64,000 nt of DNA from Scalesia atractyloides (GCA_947069175.1 CAMTDV010000019.1:76383358-76447357); one strand, 5' to 3'; positions 22,446-34,222 are shown, counted from the first letter of the stretch. Notes: generated from the sequence alone by a model not told the origin. A program made the numbers and translations.

Positions 22446-23139
22446 GAACATCCAAGTCAATCGGGTTTCACATGTATAATATTTGAAATAAAGTAGTATT
22501 TAGAGAGACTCGTTTGTTGGGGTTCCCATCCTATTTAAAAGGGTTTCATTTGGTTTAATCCTAACAGCCTATCATGATAGCCTACTAGAGTTGTAAACAG
22601 TCAAATGTTTAGCGAACAGTTGATGAACCGTTTGGCGGGCAGTTTCATTGTTGTTTGTTTATTTAATAAACGAATGAACACGAACAAGGAATTCCATTCG
22701 TTTAGTGACTGGGGTTTTTGAAATTTTATATTCATTTATGTTAGTGAAGGTGTTCATTTATGTTTGTTTGTGTTTGATAGTTCAGTATGGTTTTTATTTT
22801 TTTTTATTTTCTTCATTTAATTCAAAATTCCCCCCTAATAAAATTTTTAATAAATGTTATTGTATTGTATGTTAGATTGTCTATTACATAATATTTTTAT
22901 TGTATTGTTTGATTTCTCTAGAAGTCCCCTTCCAAAACCTTTAACCTTCTTTTGAAGCATAACCATGTTTTGACTCTTATAGACATAAAAAAACATGAAT
23001 GACCCAAGTTAACGACGACGCAAGATTATTGGTAGATTTTAAGGGGTAAGCCGAAAGACTTAAGACTCAAATTAATGGAGACACTAATATTTCACTCACT
23101 TTCAATAAACTACTAATTAGCTAAAGTAATTAACACACG
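22446..23139. other. AT-rich spacer, no gene seen
   Basis: Low-complexity AT-rich DNA between the dispersed repeat and E4. No reading frame, RNA gene or element end could be supported. Confidence 0.6.
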
Positions 23140-24181
23140 TGTCACACCCCGACCCTCAGCGAAATGGTGATCGGGGCATGATTGGGTTTTCATCAAAGCT
23201 CATGACATTTACTATAAAGTTTCATATTTATTATTTCTTTTTAAAGGAAAACATTACAATCAATCATACAAGTACAACATGTTCTATACATTTTTCAAGA
23301 CTTCATTATTTTTCTTCTAAGGCAATTTCTACGTGTTTCTTGCTTCAACTGTCCACCTGTATCATGTGTAAAAATAGGGTTTTTGGGTCAACAAAAAAGT
23401 TGGCGAGTGAATCCTATGAAAACATTTAAACGTGTTTATTGTATCGATTATAAAATAAAGTGCATAACCACATATGAGTGAACGTAAATGTAAATTTAAT
23501 CACAAAACACATAATATTAATTATTGCACATATATACACCAAATGATTGATTTTGAGGCACGCGTTGTTCAACTCGTCTCCCACGAGGAACTGATGGGCC
23601 TAATGAATGATTTTGAGGCACGCGTTGTTCAACCCGTCTCCAACGAGGAACTGATGGGCCTAATGAATTGATTTGCACAACACTTGACTAAATGTAACAC
23701 ACATTACAAAAAACAATATTTACATTATAAATTTAGATCATATAATGGTAATGGCACGAGTTTGAATAAGCGAATTAATTTAAGCGACACATGATACACC
23801 CCAAAACATGAATAAAAAGGGGAATTTGTAAGAATTCACTCACAGTGGTTGCGTTTCTTGGATTGATGATGAATGCGCACGAATTTGGATTTAACCACGA
23901 GAGAAACTAACCTAAATAATAACATAATAATTCGATAAATAAATAAACTTTTATTTGAGATTAATATTTTTAATTAATGCTCTTAATGGGATTGTTAGGT
24001 TTATTTTTGTGAGTTTAAGGAAATTTTCTAACTTCAAAAATATTATTTTTAAATGTTTTTAATTAATTTTTAAATAAAATAAATAAATAAAAAGAAAATA
24101 AAAACTTTTGACTCTTTGACCATTGACCGTTGACCATTTGACCGTTAACCGGTTCGGACTTTGTGTTTGATTATGCGCTGA

Positions 24182-24575
24182 GTGAGGTTCGAACTTGTGA
24201 CCTTCCGTACGCGTGCACGTAGCTCTACCAACTGAGCTATGTGTCTAACCCGAAAATTTCTGATTTTAATTATATTTATATATTATTCAGAATTTTATTT
24301 AATTAAAAAGGTTTTTAAACTAATCGAACCGGTGCGCATACTATACTCGAACCCGCGACCTTCGTATTGATTCGCACCCAGCCCATCCAACTGGGCTGGG
24401 TGTCTAACCCGTATAAGATAGGATTTTTATTTTATTTAACCACTTTCTGTGAAGCGATCTGATTGGTTTTAAAAACAATGGCTTTAATTTCAGTGGATCG
24501 GTGTGGTTCGAGTATCGAACTCGGTATCTTCCGTATAAAATGCACACAGTCCACCGCTGGATTGTGTGTCTAACC
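24182..24575 (-). repeat. Triple tRNA-like array in E4 3' LTR
   Basis: Modules at 24182-24250, about 24343-24411 and 24505-24576. On the minus strand all share GTTAGACAC, a D-arm-like hairpin (TAGCTCAGTTGGTAGAGC, AGCCCAGTTGGATGGGCT, AATCCAGCGGTGGACT), ACGGAAGGT-like text and a GTTCGA B-box core. Module 1 keeps the exact plant tRNA A-box arm. Period is about 161 bases. Confidence 0.8.
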
Positions 24576-24876
24576 CGATTATAACCCTTTTTGATTAATT
24601 ATAAACGCAACTTGACTTCGTCTTCTTCCTAGAACATGACCCAGAACTGAACTTCGACTTATAGGAATCTGTATCAGTTCTGGTTATTTGAAAAGATTGT
24701 GTAATGACATAGAAAGGTTTTAAGGTTGCATACCAACTGGAAAATGCGGAATCTTGATGCCTCCAGCGACTGATTCCGACGGCTCGGAATGAAAGCTGAT
24801 GACCAAACTTTAACAGAAACTTCCGAGTGATGAGCGAGTGAGTGTGTGTGTTCAGACTGAGAAGCAAATGGGTTTG

Positions 24877-24884
24877 TATTTATA
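24877..24884 (-). promoter_or_regulatory. E4 LTR TATA box 1
   Basis: TATAAATA on the minus strand; same site in the other LTR at 30325-30332. Confidence 0.55.
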
Positions 24885-25027
24885 GTGTTATGTCCGACAA
24901 GGATTTTTTGGTTTTCCGGCGAGATTCCGTTAAGTGCAGGTCTTCCGACAAGTGTTTTCTGGTGAACAGAGAGTTGCGAGAAGGTTTAAGAGTGTGTATG
25001 TGCAATTCTAAAGAATTCTAGAGCTCC

Positions 25028-25035
25028 TATTTATA
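25028..25035 (-). promoter_or_regulatory. E4 LTR TATA box 2
   Basis: TATAAATA on the minus strand, about 150 bases upstream of box 1 in the sense of transcription; repeated at 30476-30483 in the other LTR. Confidence 0.55.
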
Positions 25036-25302
25036 GATGAGAGAGATAGCCTGGATTGGGTTTCGGTTTAAAGAATTTCCGGTCAAAAACGGTTATGGCG
25101 AGATGTTAGCAGATCAATTGACTGCGGTTTTGGCTCGGTTTGAGTCTAGGTGCCTGATAGAGAGTAAATTTCGTGATCAATTGAAGAGAAACGGAAGTCT
25201 TGGTGATTTCCAGTTGACTGGGTGCCGTTACATTGGGCGGCATTTTGAACCTGGCCGAGAGTATAAAAGATTATTTGATTAGGTCATATCAGATGTTGAG
25301 TA

Positions 25303-25370
25303 TGTGGTGTAGCGGTGTTTGGTGTGTTTGGTCTTGAGAGTGACCCGGGTTCGAAACCCGGCGTCTGCAA
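25303..25370 (+). repeat. Opposing tRNA-like module 4 (E4 3' LTR)
   Basis: Plus strand: GGTGTAGCGGTG, then ACCCGGGTTCGAAACCCGG, a perfect 5-bp T-arm with the consensus B box GGTTCGAAACC, then CGTCTGCAAATA and T7, a possible Pol III terminator. Confidence 0.75.
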
Positions 25371-25553
25371 ATATTTTTTTATTCATTAATTATTAGGAAT
25401 TTTAAATTATGGTTTTTAAATTCTAATCTATTTATTAGTTATGTATCGTTTAAAATTTATTTGAGCATTAAATAAGCAACGAAAATTTTTAACTGGATAT
25501 TCGATTAATAAACGAAGCGGGTTTTGGAAACCCGTTTTTTTACGGATGTTACA

Positions 25554-25570
25554 GTATCCCCTACTTTTAG
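25554..25570 (-). other. E4 polypurine tract
   Basis: On the minus strand CTAAAAGTAGGGGATAC runs into the 3' LTR start TGTAACATCCG. The purine-rich AAAGTAGGGGA is the likely plus-strand primer. Confidence 0.75.
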
Positions 25571-26384
25571 AAATTTCGTCCCGAAATTTCAGTAGTAGTG
25601 GTATATTTGACTTGAAGGGAGGATGTTTTAATTTCACAATTACATATTTAGAAGAGGGTGAGAGTTTAAATCTTATTTGAGGCGGTAACGTTCCTAGTAA
25701 GGGTTGAATACCCGGCTACAGGAATCGCTTTTTGATGCCTAAAGTATAAGAATACGGAACATGGATAAACAGAGTTGATTGACTAAGTATGATTTTATGC
25801 ATATGAGTTTTGAGAGATTTGATACGTTTGGAAAGATAAGGTTATATCATATAATAAAACTTCAACCATGACGATACTAAAACCTACATGGAACCTCTCA
25901 TAACCGCCTGACAATGCTTCTGATCTTTTGACAAGAATACTTATATATAGGAAGTACCAGCGGCGTATCCACCATACCCTTGTCAAATTTTCATTGACTT
26001 TGTTAGTAAGTTATGATTAGTTCTATGTGACTCTAAAACATAAACAAACACAATAGCCAATGCTTGAGTCTCAAATCTGAAAGGATACATGATTGGATGA
26101 TGACAGTACCTCTATCGTTTGTTATGATGAAGGGGTTAGTCTATGTAAATGTGAGACACAACCCAACTTCTTTGAATGATGAGATTGAGATACGTCGAGA
26201 TGTATGATGATATGAATGTTAAATCAGTGAGTATAAAACAAAACTTGAAATAGTAATTCGCATTAAGATTCTTGGATACATAAATTTCAAATTTATAATT
26301 GAGATACGTAGAGATTGAGATAACATAAAGAAAACATAAAAACTAGACGGTTGGAGTTGAGTCTTAATTCTTGGTGAGGGAAGA
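25571..26384 (-). other. E4 untranslated 3' internal region
   Basis: About 800 bases between the gag stop and the polypurine tract. No pol motif in any frame that I can see. AT-rich with no clear repeats. Confidence 0.7.
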
Positions 26385-27734
26385 CTAGTTGGGTGGTTCG
26401 TTTGGGCCGTTATTATCTTCAACAGGATTGGCGTTGATGTTGTAAGCTCTTCCTCTTGCTGGCGGTGGAGCTGGGTTTGCTTGATTTACTTGGTTAACTG
26501 GGTTTGCTTGAGCTTGGGCGTTTATGATGTTAACCAATCGAGGGCACGTGTTTCTAAAATGGGTAGGGTCGCCACAATTAAAACAAGCTCGAACATATGG
26601 AAACATGGGGTATTGGGGTTGTTGATATGTTTTGATCATGTTTTGAGTAGGGGGTGAGGTTTGGTTTTGAGAGGCGCGACAAACCTTGCTCAAATGACCA
26701 TAGCGTCCACAATTCGCACATAGTCGACAAGGTAAGGTAGATGGATGGTGATAAAAACAGGTGTTGCATTGAGGGTGAGGTCCAATGTAAGGTTTCTTAT
26801 TTGGGTAAGTTGAGTTGGGTGCTACTTGAGTGATTGGGATAGCTTGGAGGGGTACGGCTTGTGAAGCTGGTTGATTGTGTTGAGTGACAGCGAAAATTTG
26901 CCCATCTCGTTTTCTCTTAGAAGTGGGTTGAGAAGGGGATTCGGTTTGGGTGGAGTTTGAGGTTTCAGTTGATGCTTTATCCTTCTTCTTCTCCTCCTTG
27001 AAGTCCTTATTCCGTATGCGGTTTTCGGTGAGCTCCGTAGCTAACTCCATTGCTACTTCCAAAGTTGCAGGTGTGGTACTTATTACAGGGTCTTGAATTT
27101 TTGAAGGAAGACCTCGAATGTAGTGCTCGATCAAACGGTAGAGGGGAGTGAACAAGTTGGGGACCATCTGATTTAACTCAAGGAATCTCTTGTTGTACGT
27201 GGTGTGGTCGCCTTCCTTTTGTTTCAAAGAATAGAACTCATCCTCTAATTTCTTGATTTCGCTTCTTGGACAGAAACGTCTTGTCATGATCTCTTTCAGC
27301 TCTTCCCAAGTCAAAGTCATAACATTCTCAGCACCTTGCTTGGCCTTCTCTGTATTCCACCATGTAAGTGCTACTCCGAACAAACGTCCGGTAGCATATC
27401 GCACCTTGCGATCATCGGGACAGTCGCAATTGAGGAAAGTGTTTTCCATCTCCTCAAACCAATGGAGGAGAGCGGTGACACCTTCAGTCCCTTCGTATTT
27501 TGGAGGATCGCAAGATTTGAAATGCTTGAAGGTGCATTTAGTGGCTTTTGGGGGAGGATTGACAGTGTTTTGATCTTCTTGGTGGATTGGGTTGACGGGA
27601 TTAGCGGTAAGGGCCTGTTGAACTTGAACTACGATGTTGGGTATTACGGCAGCCATTTGTTGAGCGATTTGGGAAGCCATGCGCTCGCGGGATTTTCCTG
27701 ATTTCATTTTTCTACGAGAGAGGCTAGAAGACAT
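26385..27734 (-). CDS. gag: E4 Gag polyprotein, intact, 449 aa
   Basis: Structural protein that would package the element's RNA in virus-like particles. It begins MSSSLSRRK, matching the MSS starts of E1 and E3 gag. Residues about 70-190 are the capsid (retrotransposon gag) domain with LTWWNTEKAKQG and WEELKEIMTRRFCP. Residues 273-278 are a basic patch, KRKRDG. A Cys/His cluster lies at 323-339 (C-x2-C...HH...C-x2-C). Two CCHC knuckles follow at 339-352 (CANCGRYGHLSKVC) and 384-397 (CFNCGDPTHFRNTC). It ends in a Pro/Asn-rich tail just where related elements pass into protease (GRAYNINA). There is no internal stop or frameshift, unlike all other retroelement frames here. Confidence 0.93.
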   Translation of the reverse strand: MSSSLSRRKMKSGKSRERMASQIAQQMAAVIPNIVVQVQQALTANPVNPIHQEDQNTVNPPPKATKCTFKHFKSCDPPKYEGTEGVTALLHWFEEMENTFLNCDCPDDRKVRYATGRLFGVALTWWNTEKAKQGAENVMTLTWEELKEIMTRRFCPRSEIKKLEDEFYSLKQKEGDHTTYNKRFLELNQMVPNLFTPLYRLIEHYIRGLPSKIQDPVISTTPATLEVAMELATELTENRIRNKDFKEEKKKDKASTETSNSTQTESPSQPTSKRKRDGQIFAVTQHNQPASQAVPLQAIPITQVAPNSTYPNKKPYIGPHPQCNTCFYHHPSTLPCRLCANCGRYGHLSKVCRASQNQTSPPTQNMIKTYQQPQYPMFPYVRACFNCGDPTHFRNTCPRLVNIINAQAQANPVNQVNQANPAPPPARGRAYNINANPVEDNNGPNEPPN

Positions 27735-28563
27735 CTACAAGAAATACGTATCAAGAGTATGAGTTGGACGTTTTAGGGATCATGTGTCGTATTTAGGATT
27801 GAACATTCATAAAATAAATGAAGAATAATAAATTTACTACTTCCATAGGATGTCTTGGGCTTTGCTCGTAATTGGGCCTTGCATGCCGCCATACTTCACC
27901 TTCGTAATCATGTGGCCCCCATGATTACCGGGTCTTTCAAATGGTTCGCATGTTTTTAGCCTGGTAACGTACACTAAAACCCGGAGAAAATCGAGAAATA
28001 TGTATGTAACGTATGATATTCAGAGTGCATCCAGGTGTGGACACGGTGACACCTCAAAGTGGGGTTAGTTCGAACGACATTTGGCGTGGCATGCTTTGGC
28101 CTAATAGGTCCTTCGTACTCTCATCGTTAGTCCCCAGGTAGGCAAACTGGTCCGTTATATTGGATTTATACGAATGCCAACCTAGACAGGACGTTCCGAC
28201 TACCGGTACTTGTACCCTTACAGTTACTACATGCCCGTCGTAGAACTCACTTTGATGAGATTGAAAAACGAAAACTGCGATAAAATCTTGAATAAAGGAA
28301 TATGAGGATGACTTGAATATGTGAACATTGAAATATGCGCGATGAATGTATATGTAAGCTTGTTATGTTTGACAATAAGTATAACTCATTAAATATCACA
28401 CAATATGATAATGGAAGTGTTTGCATGCATTTGTATGTGTAATAAATATGAAACAAATAAACATCATGAGTTTGCATGTAACCACATAAACAATTAAAAT
28501 CTAATCAACTATAGTATAGGCTCTAAGGGTCTAATAACCTATCCTATATCCCTATAGTCAAAA
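27735..28563 (-). other. E4 5' leader
   Basis: About 830 bases of non-coding leader between PBS and gag start. No repeats of note. Confidence 0.7.
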
Positions 28564-28575
28564 GCTCTGATACCA
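28564..28575 (-). other. E4 primer-binding site (tRNA-Met type)
   Basis: TGGTATCAGAGC on the minus strand, three bases inside the LTR that starts at 28579. Confidence 0.94.
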
Positions 28576-29619
28576 ATCTGTCACACCCCGACCCGCAGCG
28601 GAAATGGTGATCGGGGCATGATTGGGTTTTCATCAAAGCTCATGACATTTACTATAAAGTTTCATATTTATTATTTCTTTTTAAAGGAAAACATTACAAT
28701 CAATCATACAAGTACAACATGTTCTATACATTTTTCAAGACTTCATTATTTTTCTTCTAAGGCAATTTCTACGTGTTCCCTGCTTCAACCTGTCCACCTG
28801 TATCATGTGTAAAAATAGGGTTTTTGGGTCAACAAAAAAGTTGGCGAGTGAATCCTATGAAAACATTTAAACGTGTTTATTGTATCGATTATAAATAAAG
28901 TGCATAACCACATATGAGTAAACGTAAATGTAAATTTAATCACAAAACACATAATATTAATTATTGCACATATATACACCAAATGATTGATTTTGAGGAA
29001 CGCGTTGTTCAATTCGTCTCCCACGAGGAACTGATGGGCCTAATGAATGATTTTGAGGCGCGCGTTGTTCAACCCGTCTCCAACGAGGAACTGATGGGCC
29101 TAATGAATTGATTTGCACACCACTTGACTAAATGTAACACACATTACAACAAACAATATTTACATTATAAGTTTAGATCATATAATGGTAATGACACGAG
29201 TTTGAATAAGCGAATTAATTTAAGCGACACATGATATACCCCAAAACATGAATAAAAAGGGGAATTTGTAAGAATTCACTCACAGTGGTTGCGTTTCTTG
29301 GATTGATGATGAATGCGCACGAATTTAGATTTAACCACGAGAGAAACTAACCTAAATAATAACATAATAATTCGATAAATAAATAAACTTTTATTTGAGA
29401 TTAATATTTTTAATTAGTGTTCTTAATGGGATTGTTAGGTTTATTTTTGGAGTTTAAGGAAATTTTCTAACTTCAAAAATATTATTTTTAAATGTTTTTA
29501 ATTGATTTTTAAATAAAATAAATAAATAAAAAGAAAATAAAAACTTTTGACTTTTTGACAATTGACCGTTGACCATTTGACCGTCGACCGGTTCGGACTT
29601 TGTGTTTGATTATTCGCTG

Positions 29620-30024
29620 AGTGAGGTTCGAACTTGTGACCTCCCGTACGCGTGCACGCAGCTCTACCAACTGAGCTACGTGTCTAACCTGAAATATTTC
29701 TGATTTTAATTATATTTATATACTATTTGGATTATTCAGAATTTTATTTAATTAAAAAGGTTTTTAAACTAATCGAACCGGTGCGCATACTATACTCGAA
29801 CCCGCGACCTTCGTATTGATTCGCACCCAGCCCATCCAACTGGGCTGGGTGTCTAACCCGTATAAGATAGGATTTTTATTTTATTTAACCACTTTCTGTG
29901 AAGCGATCTAATTGGTTTTAAAAACAATGGATTTAATTTCAGTGGATCGGTGTGGTTCGAGTATCGAACTCGGTATCTTCCGTATAAAATTCACACAGTC
30001 CACCGCTGGACTGTGTGTCTAACC
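29620..30024 (-). repeat. Triple tRNA-like array in E4 5' LTR
   Basis: Modules at 29620-29689, about 29790-29860 and 29949-30024, aligned with those of the 3' LTR and the solo LTR. The A-box arm of module 1 (TAGCTCAGTTGGTAGAGC) is again exact. Confidence 0.8.
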
Positions 30025-30750
30025 CGATTATAACCCGTTTTTGATTAGTTATAAACGCAACTTGACTTCGTCTTCTTCCTAGAACATGACCCAGAACTGA
30101 ACTTCGACTTATAGGAATCTGTATCAGTTTGGTTATTTGAAAAGATTGTGTAATGACATAGAAAGGTTTTAAGGTTGCATACCAACTGGAAAATGCAGAA
30201 TCTTGATGCCTCCAACGACTGATTCCGACGGCTCGGAACAAAACTGATGACCAAACTTTAACAGAAACTTCCGAGTGATGAGCGAGTGAGTGTGTGTGTT
30301 CAGACTGAGAAGCAAATGGGTTTGTATTTATAGTGTTATGTCCGACAAGGATTTTTCAGTTTTCCGGCGAGATTCCGTTAAGTGCAGGTCTTCCGACAAG
30401 TGTTTTCTGGTGAACAGAGAGTTGCGAGAAGGTTTAAGAGTGTGTATGTGCAATTCTAAAGAGTTCTAGAGCTCCTATTTATAGATGAGAGAGATAGCTT
30501 GGATTGGGTTTCGGTTAAAGAATTTCCGGTCAAAACGGTTATGGCGAGATGTTAGCAGATCAATTGACTGCGGTTTTGGCTCGGTTTGAGTCTAGGTGCC
30601 TGATAGAGAGTAAATTTCGTGATCAATTGAAGAGAAACGGAAGTCTTGGTGATTTCCGGTTGACTGGAGTGCCGTTACATTGGGTGGCATTTTGAACCTG
30701 GCCGAGAGTATAAAAGATTATTTGATTAGGTCATATAAGATGTTGAGTAT

Positions 30751-30817
30751 GTGGTGTAGCGGTGATTTGGTGTGTTTGGTCTTGAGAGTGACCCGGGTTC
30801 GAAACCCGGCGTCTGCA
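30751..30817 (+). repeat. Opposing tRNA-like module 4 (E4 5' LTR)
   Basis: Plus strand T-arm ACCCGGGTTCGAAACCCGG followed by CGTCTGCAAATA and T7, as in the 3' LTR. Confidence 0.75.
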
Positions 30818-31002
30818 AATATTTTTTTATTCATTAATTATTAGAAATTTTAAATTATGGTTTTTAAATTCTAATCTATTTATTAATTATGTATCGTTTA
30901 AAATTTATTTGAGCATTAAATAAGCAACGAAAATTTTTAACTGGATATTCGATTAATAAACGAAGCGGGTTTTGAAAACCCGTTTTTTTTACGGATGTTA
31001 CA

Positions 31003-31870
31003 ACACACACACACACCTTATTCACCCATGGTTTGCTTTAGTTAACTCCTCATCAAGGGTTTAAGTTTCCAACACCCTTAAGAAATCTAGCCAAGAATGG
31101 TCATGGAACTAGTTTTCCCCAAACTTGAAAAGATTATAAAAATTATCAAAAACTTGATTACACTAATGATTCTTGGGTTGTTCTTAATGATTACATTGAT
31201 TATAGATAAAGGAAATCTAGAAATGTGTTTGGGAGAAGAGACGAGAGAATGAGCAAGTGAAAATGATGGAATTGGCCTTCTATTTATAGCCTCCTAGTGG
31301 CCAGACACAGGGTGTGTCTGGCCAAGTGACCCGTTGTAGCCCATAAGCGAGACATGACTCGTGCCTGCTAGACACGCCCCATGGTTAGCTCTTGTGGGTC
31401 CCCCCGGATCTTCAAGAAGTCAACTTTTGTCGTTTTATGCTGAGATAGGGGGCGTGCCTTCAGGGCACGGGGCGTGACTAGGCTTTTATCGTCTGGACTT
31501 TGGTCTGTGACCTTCTAGATGCGTTGGCAGTTTCTGGATCCGAATGGGGAGTCTCCGGCGAGGCCCATGGCATGTCTGGACAACTTTTCTCTTTTTCTTC
31601 AGATTTTCGCCCGGTTTTGATCCCCCATTCAACTTGGGTTCGTTTTGTACTGAAAATCAAAAGTAAACCAAAATAAGTCTATCTTAAATATATCTTTAAC
31701 AAAACTTAATAAAAATTGAGTGCAAATTGATATAAAAAGATGTGTATTTTTCTTATAGCAATGTGGCATCTAGTAATCAATAAAAAAATTGCCTTTGGTC
31801 CCGAATTAAGGTGTAATGGTCGCATGCATATTGATCTTAATACTTGATGCTTGAGAGTATGCATGGATAT
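31003..31870 (-). repeat. Probable LTR-derived fragment
   Basis: Starts with a short (AC)n run. A minus-strand TATAAATA lies at 31282-31289. Upstream of it in that sense are GC-rich dyads (GGCCAGACACAGGGTGTGTCTGGCC near 31302-31324, a dyad with a short centre, and GGGCGTGCCTTCAGGGCACG near 31450). This resembles the promoter part of the LTRs nearby, but no clear LTR ends or duplication were found. Could instead be an unrelated repeat. Confidence 0.4.
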
Positions 31871-31883
31871 TGGATACCGACCG

Positions 31884-32285
31884 CATACGCATGGTCGTGT
31901 AAACTACAATATGCCCGTATAATATGTGGATGCACACAACTGTGGTAATTGCTTGTATTCTACTTGCAACAAGGTTCCATAACTTGTGGATGAAAATAAC
32001 TCTAGTAACTACTTATATTCTGCTTGCAACAAGAATGATTCCCTAAATCCAACCATTTTGCAGCAAGCTTGTATTCTACTTACATATGTGTGGTAAGGTG
32101 AGAGTAGGAAGTTGAGAGTGTGTGTAATTTGATTTTTCAGGTAAAGAACTTAAATTTCCACGCTTGGACAAATACTGCAAGGAAAACATATGGGAGCTTC
32201 TAGGTCTTTTCAGTGTCTATTTAATAGAAACGTTTAATATGTTTCTATCATGGACTCACATTGCATGAAAACTAAACCACAAGGG
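31884..32285. repeat. Dispersed repeat copy 2
   Basis: Direct-orientation partner of 22009-22445, with the same GTGGATGCA ... GTATTCTRCTTGCAACAAGG units. The two copies lie on either side of E4. Confidence 0.75.
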
Positions 32286-32355
32286 CTTAGGGGTTGACTT
32301 TTTAGATATTAGGGCTCAACGTGTATTTTTCGGACAACCACAAGGACACAAACTC

Positions 32356-32975
32356 TAGGGATGAGCATAAAACCGAAATAACCGAACCTCAATCGAAATA
32401 ACCGAAAAAACCGAACCGAAATAACCGACATAACCAAAGGGTCGGTTATTATATTTTTGATAACCGCATGTTGTGGTTCTGTTATGGTTATTATTAGTTT
32501 CATAACCATAATAACCGACCGAACCGAATGTTTTAAACATGGCCGAATCTGTAAGGCCATTGGTTTTTAAGTTAATGTTTAAGTGTTTAGCCATAGCTCA
32601 ATCCATATTTTTTGGTGAAGTTTTTAGGTCTTTTAACCATGACCCAACCTCATTGAATTTAAAACTCTAGCCACTTTGTGTTCGTACGTATGCTTCCACA
32701 TAACACGTGGACGTAAAATATAATTAATAATTCTACAAGTTGTAACTGTGTATATTTATTTTTTACGCATGAATTTTGCATAACCCAATCATTTAAAGCC
32801 TAACTTTAGAAATAATAAAATAACCGAACCGAAACCGCATTAACCGCAAATAGCCGATTAACCGAAGCCGCATTAACCGAACCTGAATGGTTATGATTTT
32901 TTGATAACCGAAATGTGCGGTTATGGTTTCGGTTATAGGCAATAACCGAACCGAACCGCACCATGCTCACCCCTA
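32356..32975. mobile_element. hAT-like MITE rich in AACCGAA subterminal repeats
   Basis: Left end TAGGGATGAGCAT and right end ATGCTCACCCCTA are inverted repeats with one mismatch. Inside both ends many AACCGAA/AACCG units repeat, as hAT transposase-binding sites do. The 8-bp flanks ACAAACTC and ATTTACTC match at 5 of 8 positions, a decayed duplication. About 620 bp, no coding. Confidence 0.75.
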
Positions 32976-33231
32976 ATTTACTCTATATAAAATTTGGTTT
33001 TAATGTTGGTTCGGCTTATTGTAAGTTGGTTATTTACACACATATAACTCATCGAACATAAAATATGGTTTAAAAAACCATAACCGGTTTTTCAGTTAGT
33101 TGAATTGTTTCACTTTTGAGTTTGAGTTGTGATTTGATTTCTTGGTTTTCGTGCTACATAACTCCAAACTTCATTTGTTGTCGCTTCCAAAACCCACACC
33201 AGCTAGGGTTTAGGACTAGAGAAGCACCAAA

Positions 33232-33470
33232 TTTCACTTTAGGTTCTTCTCTTGTCTTGTGGTGTCAGTTCCTCTTTATCGGATCACAATAAGCTACAAC
33301 TACTGAAATCTCGTACAGTCATGTAAGAGTTTCCTTAGATTTCTTGGTGTTTCACTTAGGTCTTTCTCTTGTCTTTGGTGTCAGTTCCTCTTTACGATCA
33401 CAATAAGCTACAACTACTTGGAAATCTCGTTACAAGTCATGTAAGAGTTTCCCTTATGATTTCTTGGTGT
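33232..33470. repeat. Tandem duplication, two ~119-bp units
   Basis: Units 33232-33350 and 33351-33470 share GGTGTCAGTTCCTCTTTA, CACAATAAGCTACAACTAC and TCATGTAAGAGTTTCC with small indels. Confidence 0.85.
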
Positions 33471-34000
33471 GTATTAGAATACCTACATTTTGAGATTTCA
33501 CAAACATTGATACATCCAGGTAATAGTCTATCTGGTTCAAGTGCATACATTTTATATTCTTAAATATTTTTTATTTTTTATTTTTATTACTACATGGCCA
33601 CATAAACTAAAGAGTTAAGATAAACACAATTACTATGTACCTAAAATTCATATTAAATTTTTAGATTTTCTTATGTAATTAAAATATTTTGAGTTTAAAG
33701 TTTATATGTATTTATTTTCTTTACTATTTCTTGGAAAAGACAAAGATTGGACTCATTTTATGTTACTACTAAGATTGGACTCATTTTATGTTATATTTAT
33801 GTCCTGTAATAAAATATTCAACTGAGAACTACAAATAGCTGCATATTATTTATATCATAACAAAAGAATTCAATTATCATCATGACAAGTTTTTTTTTCA
33901 ACAAAATCAACTTAAACAAAAAGAAATATATATTGAATTACCTCTAAATTAGTTTCAATATAGGTAAAATTAAACTTTGCATGCTTAATTATATATATAT
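33471..34000. other. AT-rich spacer, no gene seen
   Basis: AT-rich intergenic DNA downstream of the NPF4 gene. Only a short tandem pair, AGATTGGACTCATTTTATGTTA, is split across 33743-33792 in shorter pieces. Nothing else supported. Confidence 0.6.
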
Positions 34001-34222
34001 GTGCCTATGGCTTTATATATATAAGCTATATGGCATCTTGTGTGGGATAAGGCTTTGGAACCAATAGGTCCTGGGTTCGATTCCTATAAGGGGGTTTTCC
34101 CATGTTTATTGGGTTTCCTCCTAATTTGTGTGGCATTATGCCTAGTGGAGATGTATATGATCGGGTGGTTTCTCTGGTGGCACGATTCCAGTGGTCCGTA
34201 TTCAAATTTGCTGTTAAAAAAA
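34001..34222 (+). mobile_element. tRNA-derived SINE (222 bp), 14-bp TSD
   Basis: A Pol III head with an A-box-like TGGCATCTTGTGTGGG (34031-34046) and a consensus B box GGGTTCGATTCC (34073-34084) about 40 bases apart, an unrelated body, and an A9 tail at 34216-34224. It is flanked by AATTATATATATAT at 33987-34000 and 34223-34236. It sits about 100 bases past the stop codon of the NPF4 gene, in opposite orientation, and may overlap its 3' UTR or terminator. Confidence 0.85.

Larger units (their letters stand above)
23140..25553 (-). repeat. E4 3' LTR (2414 bp)
   Basis: Starts on the + strand TGTCACACCCCGACCC and ends ACGGATGTTACA. Inside are a 60-bp perfect-phase tandem duplication (23548-23667) also present in the other LTR, three minus-strand tRNA-like modules, two minus-strand TATAAATA boxes (24877-24884 and 25028-25035) and one plus-strand tRNA-like module. 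Confidence 0.95.
23140..31002 (-). mobile_element. E4: complete LTR retrotransposon with gag only (TR-GAG type)
   Basis: Two LTRs (23140-25553 and 28579-31002) flank a 3.0-kb internal region with a PBS, an intact gag and a polypurine tract, but no protease, RT, RNase H or integrase. Such elements are known as TR-GAG and must borrow pol from a relative. E1 and E3 have the same gag layout, PBS and LTR termini and are plausible helper lineages. Flanks are ACACG (23135-23139) and ACACA (31003-31007), a 4/5 match for a target duplication. The LTRs differ at roughly 2 in 100 positions by eye over the first 450 bases, so insertion is fairly recent. Confidence 0.92.
28579..31002 (-). repeat. E4 5' LTR (2424 bp)
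   Basis: Nearly identical to 23140-25553, including the 60-bp tandem duplication (28988-29107), the two TATAAATA boxes (30325-30332 and 30476-30483) and the tRNA-like modules. As the 5' LTR it would supply the promoter. Confidence 0.95.
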
